Assembly: GCF_900114355.1 (NCBI RefSeq)
Contig: NZ_FOSS01000002.1
Coordinates: 449,491 to 513,490, forward strand
Source: Lysobacter sp. cf310
Lineage (GTDB): Bacteria > Pseudomonadota > Gammaproteobacteria > Xanthomonadales > Xanthomonadaceae
DNA: 64,000 nt
Reading direction: 5' to 3'
Both the position numbers and the translations under genes were made by a program. How positions within the stretch are numbered: position 1 is the first letter of the stretch; each line of letters starts with the position of its first letter. Under the pieces are notes generated by a model. That model made no database searches. It saw only the letters and a list, made by a program, of their open reading frames with translations, and was not told where the DNA came from. Of this stretch, positions 37,160 to 47,763 are shown one piece after another.

Positions 37160-40100
37160 TCAGTCGCCGGTCTTGGCGGTGGCCTGGGCCTCGTCGCTCA
37201 GATCCGGCGCCAGCGCCGACATCGGTTGCGCGCGCGGGTTGAACGACAGCAGCAGGCCGAAGCTGGTGCTGGGGTCCAGGCCCGACGCGTGCTCGCGACG
37301 CAGCAGCACCGACAGCTTCCAACCGCTGGCGATGTCCATGTCCACGCCGCCGCCGTACATCAGCGCGTTGTTGCCGTAGCTGCGCAGGCCGAGCGTGTAG
37401 TCGTTCGCGACCGGCATCACCACGTAGTTCAGATCGACGTTGCTGCTGTTGCTGATCGCATCGCGGTACTCGAGCATCCAGTACGGACGGAACAGGCTCT
37501 TCGCGCCCTGGACCAGGTAGCTGCCTTCCAGACCCACCGCCAATCCGTTGTTCTTCACCGTCTGCGAGCTGTAGGCCAGGTCGTAGATGCCCAGGCCGAA
37601 CTCGCGATACGCATCCAGACGCGTGCGGCTGGCGTCGAAGCGACCATAGCTGGTCAGGGTCATGCGATCGCCGGTGCGCTCGTAACCGACCGTCAGGGCA
37701 CCGAAGGACTGGCTGCCGTCGCGTTCGGCGGTGGCGGTCGCGCCGGCCGGATCGCTCCAGCGCTTGATGTCGAAGCCCAGACGGCCCCAACCCAGGGTGC
37801 CGTCGACGAACAGGTGCTCGCCGTGGCGCCACAGGCCGTACACCGACAGCGAACGCTGATCGGCATCCAGGCGCGAGCTCGAACGGGTCAGATCGGTGTC
37901 GTTCCAGGCGAAACCGCCGGCCACACCGAACAGGAACTGTTCGTTGATGCGCCAGTCGGCGCCGACCGTGATGCCGTCGCTGCGGAAGTTGTAGCCCTCG
38001 CTGCCGCTGCGGCCTTCGCGGTCGCCGGCCGTGACCGTACCCGCGGTCCACACGCCCCAACCCGGTGGCAGGCGCAGGGCGTCGTCGGACACCAGCTGCG
38101 CGGCCGGCAAGGTCAGGCTGTTGTTGCGGCCGCTGGCCACGTTCAGGCTCAGGCCGTTGCTGGAACGGTTGCCGCTGCCGTGGCGCAGCTGACGCAGGCG
38201 ATCGCGGATGTTGGACTGCTGCGCCATCGCGAAGCGCACGCTGGTGTCGACCTGGGCCTGCAGCAGACCGACCACGCCCGGATCGCGGGTCGGATCGGGA
38301 CGCGCGGTGACCGACAGACCGGTGCTGACCGAGGCCTGCACGTAGTTCGCCGTCGCCGCCTGGGTGGCGACCAGGGTGGCCGTGCCGGGACCGACGATGG
38401 TCACCTGGCGTCCGCTCACCGTCGCCACCGCGGTGTTGCTGCTGGTGAAGGTGAAGGCGCCGCTGGGGTTGCTGCTGGTCGGATTGGGCAGGTCGAACGC
38501 GGGCTCGCCCACGGTCTTGACCACGTTGCCGATCCAGCTCAGCACCGGCGTGGCCGCGCCGATGGTGACGGTGCGCGTGACTTGCGCGGCGGCGGTGTAG
38601 CTCGCGTTGCCGGCCTGGTTGGCGGTCAGCGTGCAGTTGCCCGCGGCCAACATGGTCACCACGCTGCCGGCGACGCTGCACACCGCCGGCGTGGTGCTGG
38701 CGAACACCACCGGATTGCCCGAGGCGCCGCCGCTGGCGGAGACCGAGAAGGTACCGTTGGGCGCATAGGTCGGCGCGGCCGGGTTGGCGTTGAAGTTGGT
38801 GATCGCTTGCGGGGCCGCCGCGATCGTCACGTTCAAACTGACCTGCGGCGCGGCGCTATAGCTGGCGTTGCCGGCCTGGTCGGCGGTGAGCGAACAGGTG
38901 CCCGCGGCCACCATGGTCGCGGTGCCGCCGGCGACGGTGCAGACCGCAGGCGTGGTGCTGGCGAACACCACCGGATTGCCCGAGCCGCCGCCGTTGGCGG
39001 AGAGCGCGAACGTGCCGTTGGGCGCGTACACCGGCGCGGCCGGATTGGCGGCGAAACCGGTGATGGCCTGGGTCGCCGCGGCGATCGTCACGTTCAAGCC
39101 GACCTGCGGCGCGGCGCTGTAGTTGGCGTCGCCGGCCTGATTGGCGGTGAGCGAGCAGGTACCGCCGCCGAGCATGTTGACCGTGCTGCCGCTGACCGTG
39201 CACACCGCCGGCGTGGTGCTGGCGAACACCACCGGACTGGTCGACGGGCCGCCGCTGGCGGAGACCGTGAACGTGCCGCCCGGCGCATACGTCGGCGCGG
39301 CCGGGTTGGCGGCGAAGTTGGTGATCGTCTGCGTCGCAGCCGAGATGTTCACGTTCAACGCGACTTGCGGCGCGGCGCTGTAGTTGACGTTGCCGGCCTG
39401 GTCGGCGGTCAGCGCGCAGTTGCCCGCGCTCTGCATCGTCACCGTGCTGCCCGCGACGGTGCACACCGCCGGCGTGGTGCTGGCGAACACGACCGGGTTG
39501 CCGGACGCGCCACCGCTGGCCGAGAGCGTGAAGCTGCCGCCCGGGGCGTACACCGGCGTCGCCGGGTTGGCGGCGAAGCCGGTGATCGTCTGCGTCGCGG
39601 CCGCGATGCTCACGTTCAAAGTAGCCTGCGGCGCCGCGCTGTAGTTGGCGTTGCCGGCCTGATTGGCGGTCAGCACGCAGTTGCCCGCGCTCTGCATCGT
39701 CACCGTGCTGCCGGCGATGGTGCACACCGCCGGCGTGGTGCTGGCGAATACGATCGGATTGCCGGACGCGCCGCCGCTGGCCGAAACCGTGAAGGTGCCG
39801 CCCGGCGTATACGTCGGCGCGGCCGGGTTGGCGGCGAACGCCGTGATCGCCTGCGCGACCGTGGCCACCGTCAGGCTGTAGGCGCGGGTGCCGCTGAAAC
39901 CGTTGCTGGACGTGGCCTGGACCGTGAAGTTGTAGGTGCCCGCCGCGGTCGGCGTACCGGACAGCGCGCCCGCCGCGCTCAGACTGAGTCCCGCAGGCAA
40001 GGCGCCGGCGCTCAACGAGAACGTGTAAGGCGCCGTGCCGCCGTTGGCGCTGCTGGCGGTGATGGTTTGCGAGTACGCGACGTTGTACACCGGATTGGGC

Positions 40101-41380
40101 AAGGTCGCCGGCGCGACCGTCGTGGTCACCGTGGTGCAGACCAGCGCCGCGTTGGTCACGTCCGCGGCGATCGCGTTGCCGCTGGCCGGAGTGACGCTGC
40201 ACAACTGCCCCGCCGGCGACGAAAGCACGCTGATGTTCCAGTTCGCGCCGACCGGCAAACGGGTCGGGAAGACATAGCTGTTGGCGGCCTGCGCCACCAC
40301 CACCTGCTGCGTGCTGACCGGATTGGTCGCGTTGAGCTGCAGGGTGACCGCGCCGGTCTGGCCGCTGGCCGGGCCGCCGACCGCGAACTGGGTCGGCGCG
40401 AAACACACCAGCGCCGCGCCGTTGCCGGCCTGCACGCCGTTGTTGATGGTGACCGCGGTCAGGCCGGTCGCGCCCGAGCTGCCGCCCGCGCCGCCGCCGC
40501 CGCCGCCGTTCCAGTTCTGCTGGCAGGCCGTGGTGCCGACGCCGGCACCGCCGCCGCCCGCGCCGACCGTGGCGCCACCGCCACCGCCGCCGCCATAGCC
40601 GGCGCCGCTGAAGGAACCGGAGAAATTGAAGGAATCGCCGCCGTCGCCGTTGGCCGCGTTGCCCGCGGTGGCCGGAAAGCCGCCGCAGCCGCCACCGCCC
40701 GCACCGCCGGTGCCGACCGCACCGCCGCCGCCGCCGTAGGGGCCGGGGCCGCCGGGCACGTCCGCGCCCGCGCCGCCGACACCGCCGCCGCCCACGCCGC
40801 CGGCGCCGCCGGCGATCACATTGGACGTGCTCCAGCCCGCATTGCCGCCGCCACCGCCGCCGCCGGCGATGCCGACGCGGTTGCCGACGCCGTTGCCGCC
40901 CACGCGCAGATCGGTGGCGCCGCCGCCGATGCCGTCGATGCCCTGGCCGATGCCGCCGGGGTTGACCGCCTGCGAGCCCTGCCCGCCGACCCAGATCGAC
41001 AGCGTCGCGCCCGGCGTGACCGCCAGGGTGCCGCGCACGCGTCCGCCCAGGCCGCCGGTGCCGCCCGGCGAGTTCGGGCTGCCGCCGATGCTGCCGGCGC
41101 CGCTACGTCCGGCGGCGCCCTGGGCACCGCTGAGGTAGACGGTCAGCGAATGCACGCCGGCCGGCACGGTGACGGTTTGCTCGCCGCCGGTGAAGCCGAA
41201 CGCTGCGGGGGTCTCCCCGACCGCGCAGGTTTGCGCCTGCGCCGTGCCGACCAGGGCCAGGCCCGTCAGCAGCACCGCGCTCAAGAAGGTCATGGATTTG
41301 CGCGCCATCCGCGTCAGCGGAGCAGCGCACACGGACACCGGCACACCGGCGTATCTCGCCTTGCCTAGACAACGATTCAT
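37160..41380 (-). CDS. Large autotransporter adhesin with Gly-rich and Ig-like repeats
   Basis: 1406 residues from ATG 41380 (AGGGGG upstream). The signal sequence is long: about 48 residues with an extended N-region ([17 protein letters not shown]) before [20 protein letters not shown]. Passenger: a Gly-rich domain (about 60-360, with Cys-Gly patches), an Ig-like segment ([20 protein letters not shown], a putative He_PIG type), five near-identical 87-residue repeats (506-940 approx.), one divergent Ig-like repeat, a linker, and an autotransporter barrel of about 260 residues from [13 protein letters not shown]. Unusually the protein does not end at the aromatic strand ([10 protein letters not shown]) but has a 24-residue tail. 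It is probably a surface adhesin. Confidence 0.87.
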   Translation of the reverse strand: MNRCLGKARYAGVPVSVCAAPLTRMARKSMTFLSAVLLTGLALVGTAQAQTCAVGETPAAFGFTGGEQTVTVPAGVHSLTVYLSGAQGAAGRSGAGSIGGSPNSPGGTGGLGGRVRGTLAVTPGATLSIWVGGQGSQAVNPGGIGQGIDGIGGGATDLRVGGNGVGNRVGIAGGGGGGGNAGWSTSNVIAGGAGGVGGGGVGGAGADVPGGPGPYGGGGGAVGTGGAGGGGCGGFPATAGNAANGDGGDSFNFSGSFSGAGYGGGGGGGATVGAGGGGAGVGTTACQQNWNGGGGGGAGGSSGATGLTAVTINNGVQAGNGAALVCFAPTQFAVGGPASGQTGAVTLQLNATNPVSTQQVVVAQAANSYVFPTRLPVGANWNISVLSSPAGQLCSVTPASGNAIAADVTNAALVCTTVTTTVAPATLPNPVYNVAYSQTITASSANGGTAPYTFSLSAGALPAGLSLSAAGALSGTPTAAGTYNFTVQATSSNGFSGTRAYSLTVATVAQAITAFAANPAAPTYTPGGTFTVSASGGASGNPIVFASTTPAVCTIAGSTVTMQSAGNCVLTANQAGNANYSAAPQATLNVSIAAATQTITGFAANPATPVYAPGGSFTLSASGGASGNPVVFASTTPAVCTVAGSTVTMQSAGNCALTADQAGNVNYSAAPQVALNVNISAATQTITNFAANPAAPTYAPGGTFTVSASGGPSTSPVVFASTTPAVCTVSGSTVNMLGGGTCSLTANQAGDANYSAAPQVGLNVTIAAATQAITGFAANPAAPVYAPNGTFALSANGGGSGNPVVFASTTPAVCTVAGGTATMVAAGTCSLTADQAGNASYSAAPQVSLNVTIAAAPQAITNFNANPAAPTYAPNGTFSVSASGGASGNPVVFASTTPAVCSVAGSVVTMLAAGNCTLTANQAGNASYTAAAQVTRTVTIGAATPVLSWIGNVVKTVGEPAFDLPNPTSSNPSGAFTFTSSNTAVATVSGRQVTIVGPGTATLVATQAATANYVQASVSTGLSVTARPDPTRDPGVVGLLQAQVDTSVRFAMAQQSNIRDRLRQLRHGSGNRSSNGLSLNVASGRNNSLTLPAAQLVSDDALRLPPGWGVWTAGTVTAGDREGRSGSEGYNFRSDGITVGADWRINEQFLFGVAGGFAWNDTDLTRSSSRLDADQRSLSVYGLWRHGEHLFVDGTLGWGRLGFDIKRWSDPAGATATAERDGSQSFGALTVGYERTGDRMTLTSYGRFDASRTRLDAYREFGLGIYDLAYSSQTVKNNGLAVGLEGSYLVQGAKSLFRPYWMLEYRDAISNSSNVDLNYVVMPVANDYTLGLRSYGNNALMYGGGVDMDIASGWKLSVLLRREHASGLDPSTSFGLLLSFNPRAQPMSALAPDLSDEAQATAKTGD
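38560..39865 (-). repeat. Five tandem 261-bp repeats inside the autotransporter gene
   Basis: A conserved stretch recurs near 38690, 38950, 39211, 39472 and 39733, exactly 261 bp (87 codons) apart. The encoded units start A(T/P)Q(A/T)IT-F-ANPA and contain [10 protein letters not shown] and a second cysteine 15 residues later, so each unit has two Cys that could form a disulfide. Repeats of this regularity can expand or contract by recombination. Confidence 0.9.
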
Positions 41381-41888
41381 TACGGCCCCCTGGTACGGAT
41401 CGCATCGATGCGTCCGCAAAATGTGTGTGATCACGGCACACTTTGGTGTGTGACAATGCGCACAATTTCCCCACGCAACGATTGCACGTCGTGTGCTCAG
41501 GGGCAATCCCCAGGATCAGGTAGCCGGCCGGACCCGGCCGGGCGGACGGCGTGGCCGCACCCCGGCATGAGGGCCGCATACGCCCCCGTCCCGCTCACGC
41601 GAATGCCGCAAAACCCCTGGGATTCAGCGTCTTCGCGCCAACCCTCGCTGCGCTGCCGTAGGCGCGGCGTGGCAGTCCCCTTCCTGGTACGCCCCCGGGC
41701 GACTTCCCCCGCCCTCGTGTCCCGGCTCCCGCCTAACGGCGCAGTTGAGGTACTCAACGGCGGGGCTGGCCGCGACCGGCCACCGCCGGAGGCGGCGACC
41801 GGGCCCCGGCAGAGGCTCACCGCCGGGGCGTTGGACCGGCCGGCGCCGGCCGCGGCCTACCGGGCCGCGCTCGCGGCCCGCTGGCAGA
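41381..41888. other. Upstream region of the autotransporter gene, no coding sequence
   Basis: The autotransporter promoter region (41400-41460) has overlapping dyads (listed separately). The rest, about 41500-41888, is GC-rich with a short inverted repeat GTTGAG-GTA-CTCAAC (41744-41758), and contains no recognisable gene. Confidence 0.5.
41426..41452 (-). promoter_or_regulatory. Overlapping palindromes upstream of the autotransporter, candidate regulator site
   Basis: Two adjacent dyads share a CACAC arm: GTGTG ... CACAC (spacer 7) and CACAC-TTTG-GTGTG (41437-41450). TGTGA half-sites resemble the Clp/CRP consensus of Xanthomonadaceae, but the match is incomplete. It is about 45-70 bases upstream of the ATG at 41380. 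Confidence 0.35.
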
Positions 41889-42362
41889 TCAGTACGAGCC
41901 GCCCGCCGGGCGCGGCCGACGTTCGAACATGGGCACGGTCACGCCGGTGGCCGGGCTGCCGTCGGCCTTCCAGACCAGGGTTTGCGCCGGGAACTCCTCC
42001 TTGCGCGTCATCGCATCGATCTTGGCCGCGATCAGCTTGGCCGCGCCCTTGGCGTCGGGGTTCCAAGCGAACACGCCCGCCGCGCCGTACCAGACCGCGG
42101 GAGTGGCGGCGTCGAGGCGACGATCCGGACACAGGGTGTAGCTGCGCTGGGCCAGCACCCGCAAGGCGCCCACCGGAACCGCACGCACGCCGGGCGTGGT
42201 GCGTTCCTTGGAATGCCCCGGGCATAGGCGCGCGGCTTCGGCGATCGCCGCTTCGTAGACCATCGCATCGGATTGGGCGAAGGCGGTACCGGCGCCGAAC
42301 AGCAAGGCGGCCGCGACACCGGCCTGTTGCATCCTGCGGTGGGTACGGGGATCGAATCGCAT
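41889..42362 (-). CDS. Exported hypothetical protein
   Basis: 157 residues from ATG 42362 (AAGGAG seven bases upstream). Signal peptide: MRFDPRTHRRMQQAGVAAAL ... GAGTAFAQS, cleaved after AFA. Mature part of about 125 residues with Cys in RLCPGH and TLCPDRR (probable disulfide), and a motif AAKLIAAKIDAMTRKEEFPAQTL. Ends PRPAGGSY. No recognised domain. Convergent with nothing; separated from the autotransporter by a 508-base gap. Confidence 0.65.
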   Translation of the reverse strand: MRFDPRTHRRMQQAGVAAALLFGAGTAFAQSDAMVYEAAIAEAARLCPGHSKERTTPGVRAVPVGALRVLAQRSYTLCPDRRLDAATPAVWYGAAGVFAWNPDAKGAAKLIAAKIDAMTRKEEFPAQTLVWKADGSPATGVTVPMFERRPRPAGGSY

Positions 42363-42650
42363 AGACGAACTCCTTAATCCATGTCGGAAATGCGGCGATG
42401 ACGCGACCGGCGCCGGGGCAGGATTTGGTTCGAGACGACGCCCGAGCACCGGTCTTGCCCAGAGTAATCAGGCGATTCCAGGCAAATGTGAGCGTTCGGT
42501 GAGGCTTCCGGCCACGAATGCGCGGCGCCGACATGGCGGCGCGCGCAACGGGCCGAGTACAATTGGCGGATCGATACGCCGGCCTCGCTCGCCCTAGCCG
42601 GTCCGCATTGCGGGCGCATCAGATCACGCAAGCGATTGATTTCATTGCAA

Positions 42651-42727
42651 GGCCCCGTAGCTCAGCTGGATAGAGCATCCCCCTCCTAAGGGGAAGGTCA
42701 CACGTTCGAATCGTGTCGGGGTCGCCA
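42651..42727 (+). tRNA. tRNA-Arg (anticodon CCT)
   Basis: 77 bases with encoded CCA. Acceptor GGCCCCG pairs with CGGGGTC, discriminator G. D stem GCTC/GAGC, anticodon stem TCCCC/GGGGA with loop CTCCTAA (CCT, reading AGG), T loop TTCGAAT. Confidence 0.95.
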
Positions 42728-42769
42728 TGTGGATCGCAGCAAATAGAGCGCAATTTTTGTGCGCAGGCG

Positions 42770-42788
42770 CCGCACATTCCGTGTGCGG
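42770..42788 (+). terminator. Small terminator after tRNA-Arg
   Basis: Perfect 7-bp stem CCGCACA-TTCCG-TGTGCGG followed by ACTTTTC. It lies 42 bases past the tRNA and about 42 before the ALDH start, so it could also act as an operator. Confidence 0.5.
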
Positions 42789-42830
42789 ACTTTTCAAAAA
42801 GCTTACCTACCTGATTCTGGAGTTCTTGCA

Positions 42831-44363
42831 ATGACGCACGCTGTTCTTACCGCACTCGGCCTGAAAGACCTGGAATCCGGCACCTATCTCGGCCACGGCG
42901 AATGGGCCGCGACGCGCGACGCGGGCGTGCTGGAATCGATCAACCCCACCGACGGCGAAGTGCTGGCGCGCGTGCAGGCGTCCTCGCAGAGCGATTACGA
43001 CACCATCGTCGAGCGCGCCCAGGCCGCGTTCGCGGTGTGGCGCACCACCCCGGCCCCGCGCCGCGGCGAAGCCATCCGCCTGTGCGCCGACGCGCTGCGC
43101 AAGCACAAGGACGCGCTGGGTTCGCTGGTCGCGCTGGAAATGGGCAAGTCCAAGCCGGAAGGCGACGGCGAAGTGCAGGAAATGATCGACATCGGCGACT
43201 TCGCCGTCGGCCTGTCGCGCCAGCTCTACGGCCTGACCATGCACTCCGAGCGTCCCGGCCACCGCATGTACGAGCAGTGGCATCCGCTGGGCCTGGTCGG
43301 CGTGATCTCGGCCTTCAATTTCCCGGTCGCGGTGTGGGCCTGGAATTCGTTCATCGCGGCGATCTGCGGCGACATCACGATCTGGAAGCCCTCGCCCAAG
43401 ACCCCGCTGTCGGCGGTGGCCTCGATGAAGATCTGCAACGAAGCGCTGCGCGCCGGCGGCTTCCCCGACATCTTCTTCCTGTTCAACGACGCCGGCACCG
43501 AGCTGGCGTCGAACTTCGTCGACGACAAGCGCATCGGCCTGATCAGCTTCACCGGTTCGACCAAGGTCGGCCGCCACGTCGGCGAGCGTGTCGCCCGCCG
43601 CATGGGCCGTTCGCTGCTGGAGCTGGGCGGCAACAACGCCATCATCGTCGACGCCAGCGCCGACCTGAAGCTGGCGATCCCGGCCATCGCGTTCGGCGCG
43701 GTCGGCACCGCCGGCCAGCGCTGCACCACCACGCGCCGCCTGTTCGTGCACGAGTCCATCTTCGATGACGTGCTGACCAAGCTGGTCGCGGCCTACAAGC
43801 AGGTCGAGAAGAAGATCGGCGATCCGACCGACCCGGCCAACCTGATGGGCCCGCTCAACAGCCGCGACGCGGTGCAGGCCTACCTGGACGCGGTCGAGAA
43901 GGCCAAGGCCAGCGGCGGCAAGGTCGAGACCGGCGGCGCGGCGATCGAGCGCAAGGGCAACTTCGTGCTGCCGACCATCGTCACCGGCCTGAGCAACGAC
44001 GCCGAAGTCGTGCAGACCGAAACCTTCGCGCCGATCCTGTACGTGATGAAGTTCAAGACCCTGGACGAGGCGATCGCGCTGCAGAACGACGTGCCGCAGG
44101 GCCTGTCCTCGTCGATCTTCACCGCCAACCTCAAGGCGGCCGAGGCCTTCCTGTCGGCGGCCGGTTCGGATTGCGGCATCGCCAACGTCAACATCGGCAC
44201 CTCCGGCGCCGAGATCGGCGGCGCGTTCGGCGGCGAGAAGGAAACCGGCGGCGGTCGCGAGTCGGGTTCGGACGCGTGGCGCGCCTACATGCGCCGCCAG
44301 ACCAACACCATCAACTACTCCGACGCATTGCCGCTGGCGCAGGGCATCAAGTTCGACCTCTGA
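42831..44363 (+). CDS. amaB: ALDH7-type (antiquitin-like) aldehyde dehydrogenase
   Basis: 510 residues; ATG 42831 after CTGGAG. Blocks matching the ALDH7/AmaB family: [52 protein letters not shown] and [18 protein letters not shown], with Asn163, Glu264 and catalytic Cys298. These enzymes oxidise alpha-aminoadipate semialdehyde (in equilibrium with piperideine-6-carboxylate) with NAD+ in lysine catabolism. No other lysine catabolic gene is in the window, so the symbol rests on sequence blocks alone. Confidence 0.85.
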   Translation: MTHAVLTALGLKDLESGTYLGHGEWAATRDAGVLESINPTDGEVLARVQASSQSDYDTIVERAQAAFAVWRTTPAPRRGEAIRLCADALRKHKDALGSLVALEMGKSKPEGDGEVQEMIDIGDFAVGLSRQLYGLTMHSERPGHRMYEQWHPLGLVGVISAFNFPVAVWAWNSFIAAICGDITIWKPSPKTPLSAVASMKICNEALRAGGFPDIFFLFNDAGTELASNFVDDKRIGLISFTGSTKVGRHVGERVARRMGRSLLELGGNNAIIVDASADLKLAIPAIAFGAVGTAGQRCTTTRRLFVHESIFDDVLTKLVAAYKQVEKKIGDPTDPANLMGPLNSRDAVQAYLDAVEKAKASGGKVETGGAAIERKGNFVLPTIVTGLSNDAEVVQTETFAPILYVMKFKTLDEAIALQNDVPQGLSSSIFTANLKAAEAFLSAAGSDCGIANVNIGTSGAEIGGAFGGEKETGGGRESGSDAWRAYMRRQTNTINYSDALPLAQGIKFDL

Positions 44364-44421
44364 GGTCGCAACCGCAAGACCAGGCGGGTCCGCTCAGGCG
44401 GACCCGCTGCGGGAGCCCGCG

Positions 44422-45162
44422 ATGCGCATCGCCGTAGTCTCCGATATCCACGGCAACCTGGATGCGCTCACCGCCGTCCTCGCCGACATCCGCGCGCGCG
44501 CCTGCGACCTCACCGTCAATCTCGGTGACATCCTGTCCGGCCCGCTGCAACCGGTGGCCACCGCCGACCTGCTGATCGGCCTGGATCTGCCCACCATCCG
44601 CGGCAACCACGAGCGCCAGCTGCTGGACACCGCGCGCGAACGCATGGGCGAGTCCGACGCCTACGCGCGCGACCGGTTGCGCCCCGACCAACTGGCCTGG
44701 ATCGCCTCGCTACCGGCGACGCTGGCCTTGAGCGAGTCCGTCTATCTCTGCCACGGCACGCCGCGCGACGATCTCGAATACTTCCTCGAACACCTGGACG
44801 ACGGCGTGCCGCGCGCGGCGAACCCGGACGAAGCGCGGCAACGCGCGGGCGAGATCGCGCATGCGCTGATCCTGTGCGGCCATACCCATATCCCGCGCGC
44901 GATACGCCTGGACGACGGCCGCCTGCTGCTCAATCCCGGCAGCGTCGGCTTGCAGGCCTATCACAGCGAGCATCCCAGCCCGCACGACATGGAGGTCGGC
45001 GATCCGCGCGCCCGCTACGCCATCGTCGACGACGCCAGCGGGCGCTGGCAGCCCGAGCTGATCGCGGTCGACTACGACCACGACGCCGCGGCCGCATTGG
45101 CGCTGCGCAACGGCCGCGCCGATTGGGCGCGGGCCCTGCGCAGCGGCCGGGTCGCGGGCTGA
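44422..45162 (+). CDS. Calcineurin-like metallophosphoesterase
   Basis: 246 residues with metal motifs SDIHGN (7-12), NLGDILSG, RGNHERQLL, and GHTHIPR near the C-terminus, where the last His pair is a ligand. No signal peptide, so it is cytoplasmic, unlike the periplasmic PPP enzyme at 18498-19649. The YfcE-like single-domain form is implied; members cleave phosphodiesters or nucleotides, but the substrate here is unknown. 58 bases after the ALDH stop. Confidence 0.82.
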   Translation: MRIAVVSDIHGNLDALTAVLADIRARACDLTVNLGDILSGPLQPVATADLLIGLDLPTIRGNHERQLLDTARERMGESDAYARDRLRPDQLAWIASLPATLALSESVYLCHGTPRDDLEYFLEHLDDGVPRAANPDEARQRAGEIAHALILCGHTHIPRAIRLDDGRLLLNPGSVGLQAYHSEHPSPHDMEVGDPRARYAIVDDASGRWQPELIAVDYDHDAAAALALRNGRADWARALRSGRVAG

Positions 45163-45228
45163 GCGAGCTGTCGCGACGCCGCCCCGGCCGCTATCGTGGC
45201 TGCGCCCGGCCTCGCAAAGGATCGCGCC

Positions 45229-45558
45229 GTGAACGGTCCCGAACTCGAAAACGTAGGCGCCTGGCCCTTGGTCGGCGTGGCCCTGGGCGTGCTGGCCTGG
45301 GCCCTGGCGGTCTGGGCCTGGTTCGCCACCGCCCAACTCGACGAGCACCTGGGACGTGTGCTGCCGGCGCAGTTCGTTGCCCTGCTGGCGGTGATCTGCG
45401 GGCATAAGGCGCGCGCCGCGATCCGCCGAGGCCAGGAACCGCCCGGCGGCGGCGGCCTGGCCGCAGCCGCCCTGTGGCTGGGCTATCCGGTGCTGTTGAG
45501 CCTGCTGTTGGCCTTGGGTTTCCTGGTGTTTTTCCTGTGCTGCGGCGTGGTGGGATGA
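45229..45558 (+). CDS. DUF4190-like small membrane protein
   Basis: 109 residues from GTG 45229, with AAAGGA about 8 bases upstream. Three hydrophobic segments: about 12-33, 46-56, and 78-100 (VLLSLLLALGFLVFFLC). The middle QFVALLAVICGHKARAAI matches the DUF4190 pattern (hydrophobic helix, GH-K-x2-A-x-I). It ends in a Cys-Cys pair near VFFLCCGVVG. The function is unknown. Confidence 0.6.
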   Translation: MNGPELENVGAWPLVGVALGVLAWALAVWAWFATAQLDEHLGRVLPAQFVALLAVICGHKARAAIRRGQEPPGGGGLAAAALWLGYPVLLSLLLALGFLVFFLCCGVVG

Positions 45559-45664
45559 GCCGCCTCGGGCCGTGCCCGCGGCCCGCCGGACGATCCGCGC
45601 TCGCCTGATGAGCGCCGCATAGGCGATAATGCGCGTTCGTTCTACAGCGGACGCCTGCGATCCC

Positions 45665-46720
45665 GTGTACAGCCTCGCCCGCCCCTTTCTCTTCGGACTG
45701 GATGCCGAACGAGCGCATGGCCTTGGCCTCACGGCGCTGGAAACGGCTTATCGCACCGGCCTCAACCCGCTGCTGACTACCCGGCCCAAGCCGTTTCCGA
45801 CCAAGGCCTTCGGCCTGACCTTCCCCAATCCGGTCGGCCTGGCCGCCGGTCTGGACAAGAACGGCGCGCACATCGATGCCCTGCTCGCGCTGGGCTTCGG
45901 CTTCGTCGAGATCGGCACGGTCACGCCGCGGCCGCAGGAAGGCAATCCCAAGCCGCGCATGTTCCGCCTGCCCGAGCACGAGGCGGTGATCAACCGCCTG
46001 GGCTTCAACAACGAGGGCGTCGATGCCCTGGTCCGCAATGTCGAGCGCGCACAGCGCCGCCACGGCCTGCTCGGCATCAACATCGGCAAGAACAAGGACA
46101 CTCCGAACGAGTCGGCCGAGGACGATTACCTGCTGTGTCTGGAGCGGGTCTATCCGCTGGCCGACTACATCACGGTCAACATCTCCTCGCCCAACACCGC
46201 CGGCCTGCGCGAGCTGCAGGAAGAGCAATCCCTGCGCCGCCTGATCGGCACCCTGCGCGAGGCGCAGGAGAAGTACGCCGGCCTGCACGGCAAGCGCGTG
46301 CCGATGCTGGTCAAGATCGCGCCCGACCTGTCCGATCACGACATCGAGGCCGCCGCGCGCGTGCTCAGCGAACTGCAGGTGGACGGCGTGATCGCCACCA
46401 ACACCACCGTCTCGCGCATCGCCATCGAAGGCGCGGCGCGTGCGGGCGAGGTGGGCGGCCTGTCCGGGCGTCCGCTGATGGGCCAGTCGACCACGGTGCT
46501 GCGCATGCTGCGCACGCGCCTGCCCGAATCGATTCCGATGATCGGCGTGGGCGGCATCCTTTCCGGCGCCGACGCGGTGACCAAGATGGCCGCCGGCGCG
46601 GCCCTGGTGCAGTGCTACACCGGCCTGGTCTATCGCGGCCCGGCGCTGGTCAACGAATGCGTGGAAGCGATGCGTCGCCGCAAGGAAGCCCCGAGCCGCG
46701 GCAACGTCCCGCCGGCATGA
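45665..46720 (+). CDS. pyrD: Dihydroorotate dehydrogenase (quinone), class 2
   Basis: 351 residues from GTG 45665, whose product [19 protein letters not shown] fits the class 2 N-terminal helix that binds membrane and quinone; an ATG at 45629 adds 12 unlike residues. FMN/substrate blocks: [43 protein letters not shown], and the catalytic serine in [21 protein letters not shown] and IGVGGI come later. The enzyme oxidises dihydroorotate to orotate in pyrimidine synthesis. Its stop overlaps the start of murB as ATGA, so the two are translationally coupled. Confidence 0.95.
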   Translation: MYSLARPFLFGLDAERAHGLGLTALETAYRTGLNPLLTTRPKPFPTKAFGLTFPNPVGLAAGLDKNGAHIDALLALGFGFVEIGTVTPRPQEGNPKPRMFRLPEHEAVINRLGFNNEGVDALVRNVERAQRRHGLLGINIGKNKDTPNESAEDDYLLCLERVYPLADYITVNISSPNTAGLRELQEEQSLRRLIGTLREAQEKYAGLHGKRVPMLVKIAPDLSDHDIEAAARVLSELQVDGVIATNTTVSRIAIEGAARAGEVGGLSGRPLMGQSTTVLRMLRTRLPESIPMIGVGGILSGADAVTKMAAGAALVQCYTGLVYRGPALVNECVEAMRRRKEAPSRGNVPPA

Positions 46721-47763
46721 GCGACGCCGTCCGCCTCCTGCGCGAGGCCGCGCTGATCCGACGCAACACCTTCGGCGTGGCCGCGACCGCGCCGGTGCTG
46801 GCCGAGGTCGCCGACGCCGCGCGCCTGGACGAAGCCCTGCGCCTGCCCGAGCTGCGCGATGGCATCGCCCTGATCCTGGGCGGCGGCAGCAACCTGCTGT
46901 TCGCCGGCGATCCCGAGGGCCCGGTGCTGGCCCTGACCGGCGAGCGCGTGCAGGTGCTGGGCGAGCGGCCCGATGGCGACGGCGCGATCCTGCGCGCCGA
47001 CGCCGGCGTGCCCTGGCATGGCTTCGTGATGCACTCGCTGGAAGCCGGTTACGCCGGCCTAGAGAACCTGGCCCTGATCCCGGGCACGGTCGGCGCCGCA
47101 CCGATCCAGAACATCGGCGCCTACGGCGTGGAGGTGCGCGACTTCGTGCACGCGGTCGAGGCCTATGAACCGGCCACCGCCACCCTGCACCGCTTCGACG
47201 CCGCCGCCTGCCGTTTCGCCTATCGCGACAGCCTGTTCAAGCACGCGCCCGATCGCTACCTGGTCACCGCCGTCGAGTTCGCGCTGCCGCGCACGCCCGC
47301 GCTCAAGCTGGACTACGCCGGTCTGGGCGAGGAACTCGCGGCCATGGGCGTGGACGCGCCGACGCCGCGCGCGGTCGCCGAGGCGGTGATCGCGATCCGG
47401 CGCCGCAAGCTGCCCGATCCGGCCGTGCTCGGCAACGCCGGCAGCTTCTTCAAGAATCCGATCGTGCCGCGCGCGCAGGCCGAGGCGTTGTCGGCCGAAC
47501 ACGCCGCGCTGCCGGTGTTCCGCGGCGCCGACGAGGACAGCCGCAAGCTGTCGGCGGGCTGGCTGATCGACGCCTGCGGCTGGAAGGGCCATCGCGACGG
47601 CGACGCCGGCGTGGCCGCCTCGCATGCGCTGGTGCTGGTCAATCACGGCCAGGCCAGCGGCCTGCAACTGCTAGCCCTCGCGCGCCGCATCGCCGATTCG
47701 GTGCAGGCCCGCTTCGGCGTCGCGATCGAACCCGAGCCGCGCCTGATCGGCGCACGCTGGTGA
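46717..47763 (+). CDS. murB: UDP-N-acetylenolpyruvoylglucosamine reductase
   Basis: 348 residues. FAD-binding region includes [11 protein letters not shown] and [42 protein letters not shown]; the catalytic Ser is in NAGSFFKNP and the terminal [11 protein letters not shown] carries the conserved Glu region. This is the type I (E. coli-like) MurB; it reduces UDP-GlcNAc-enolpyruvate to UDP-MurNAc with NADPH. ATG 46717 overlaps the pyrD stop, and its own stop overlaps the EamA gene by GTGA, making a three-gene coupled run. Confidence 0.96.
   Translation: MSDAVRLLREAALIRRNTFGVAATAPVLAEVADAARLDEALRLPELRDGIALILGGGSNLLFAGDPEGPVLALTGERVQVLGERPDGDGAILRADAGVPWHGFVMHSLEAGYAGLENLALIPGTVGAAPIQNIGAYGVEVRDFVHAVEAYEPATATLHRFDAAACRFAYRDSLFKHAPDRYLVTAVEFALPRTPALKLDYAGLGEELAAMGVDAPTPRAVAEAVIAIRRRKLPDPAVLGNAGSFFKNPIVPRAQAEALSAEHAALPVFRGADEDSRKLSAGWLIDACGWKGHRDGDAGVAASHALVLVNHGQASGLQLLALARRIADSVQARFGVAIEPEPRLIGARW

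Noticed and set aside
38560-39865. Possible CRISPR or satellite array
   Set aside because: The 261-bp units are coding, in frame, 87 residues each, within the autotransporter passenger.
37226-41368. A 1380-codon plus-strand frame opposite the autotransporter
   Set aside because: The repeated composition (GGAGEHHR, Arg/Gly-rich) is simply the complement of the 261-bp repeats; it has no signal, fold or start context.
42651-42727. Attachment site of an integrative element at tRNA-Arg
   Set aside because: No integrase, no repeated tRNA 3' end nearby, and the neighbouring genes are ordinary chromosomal ones.
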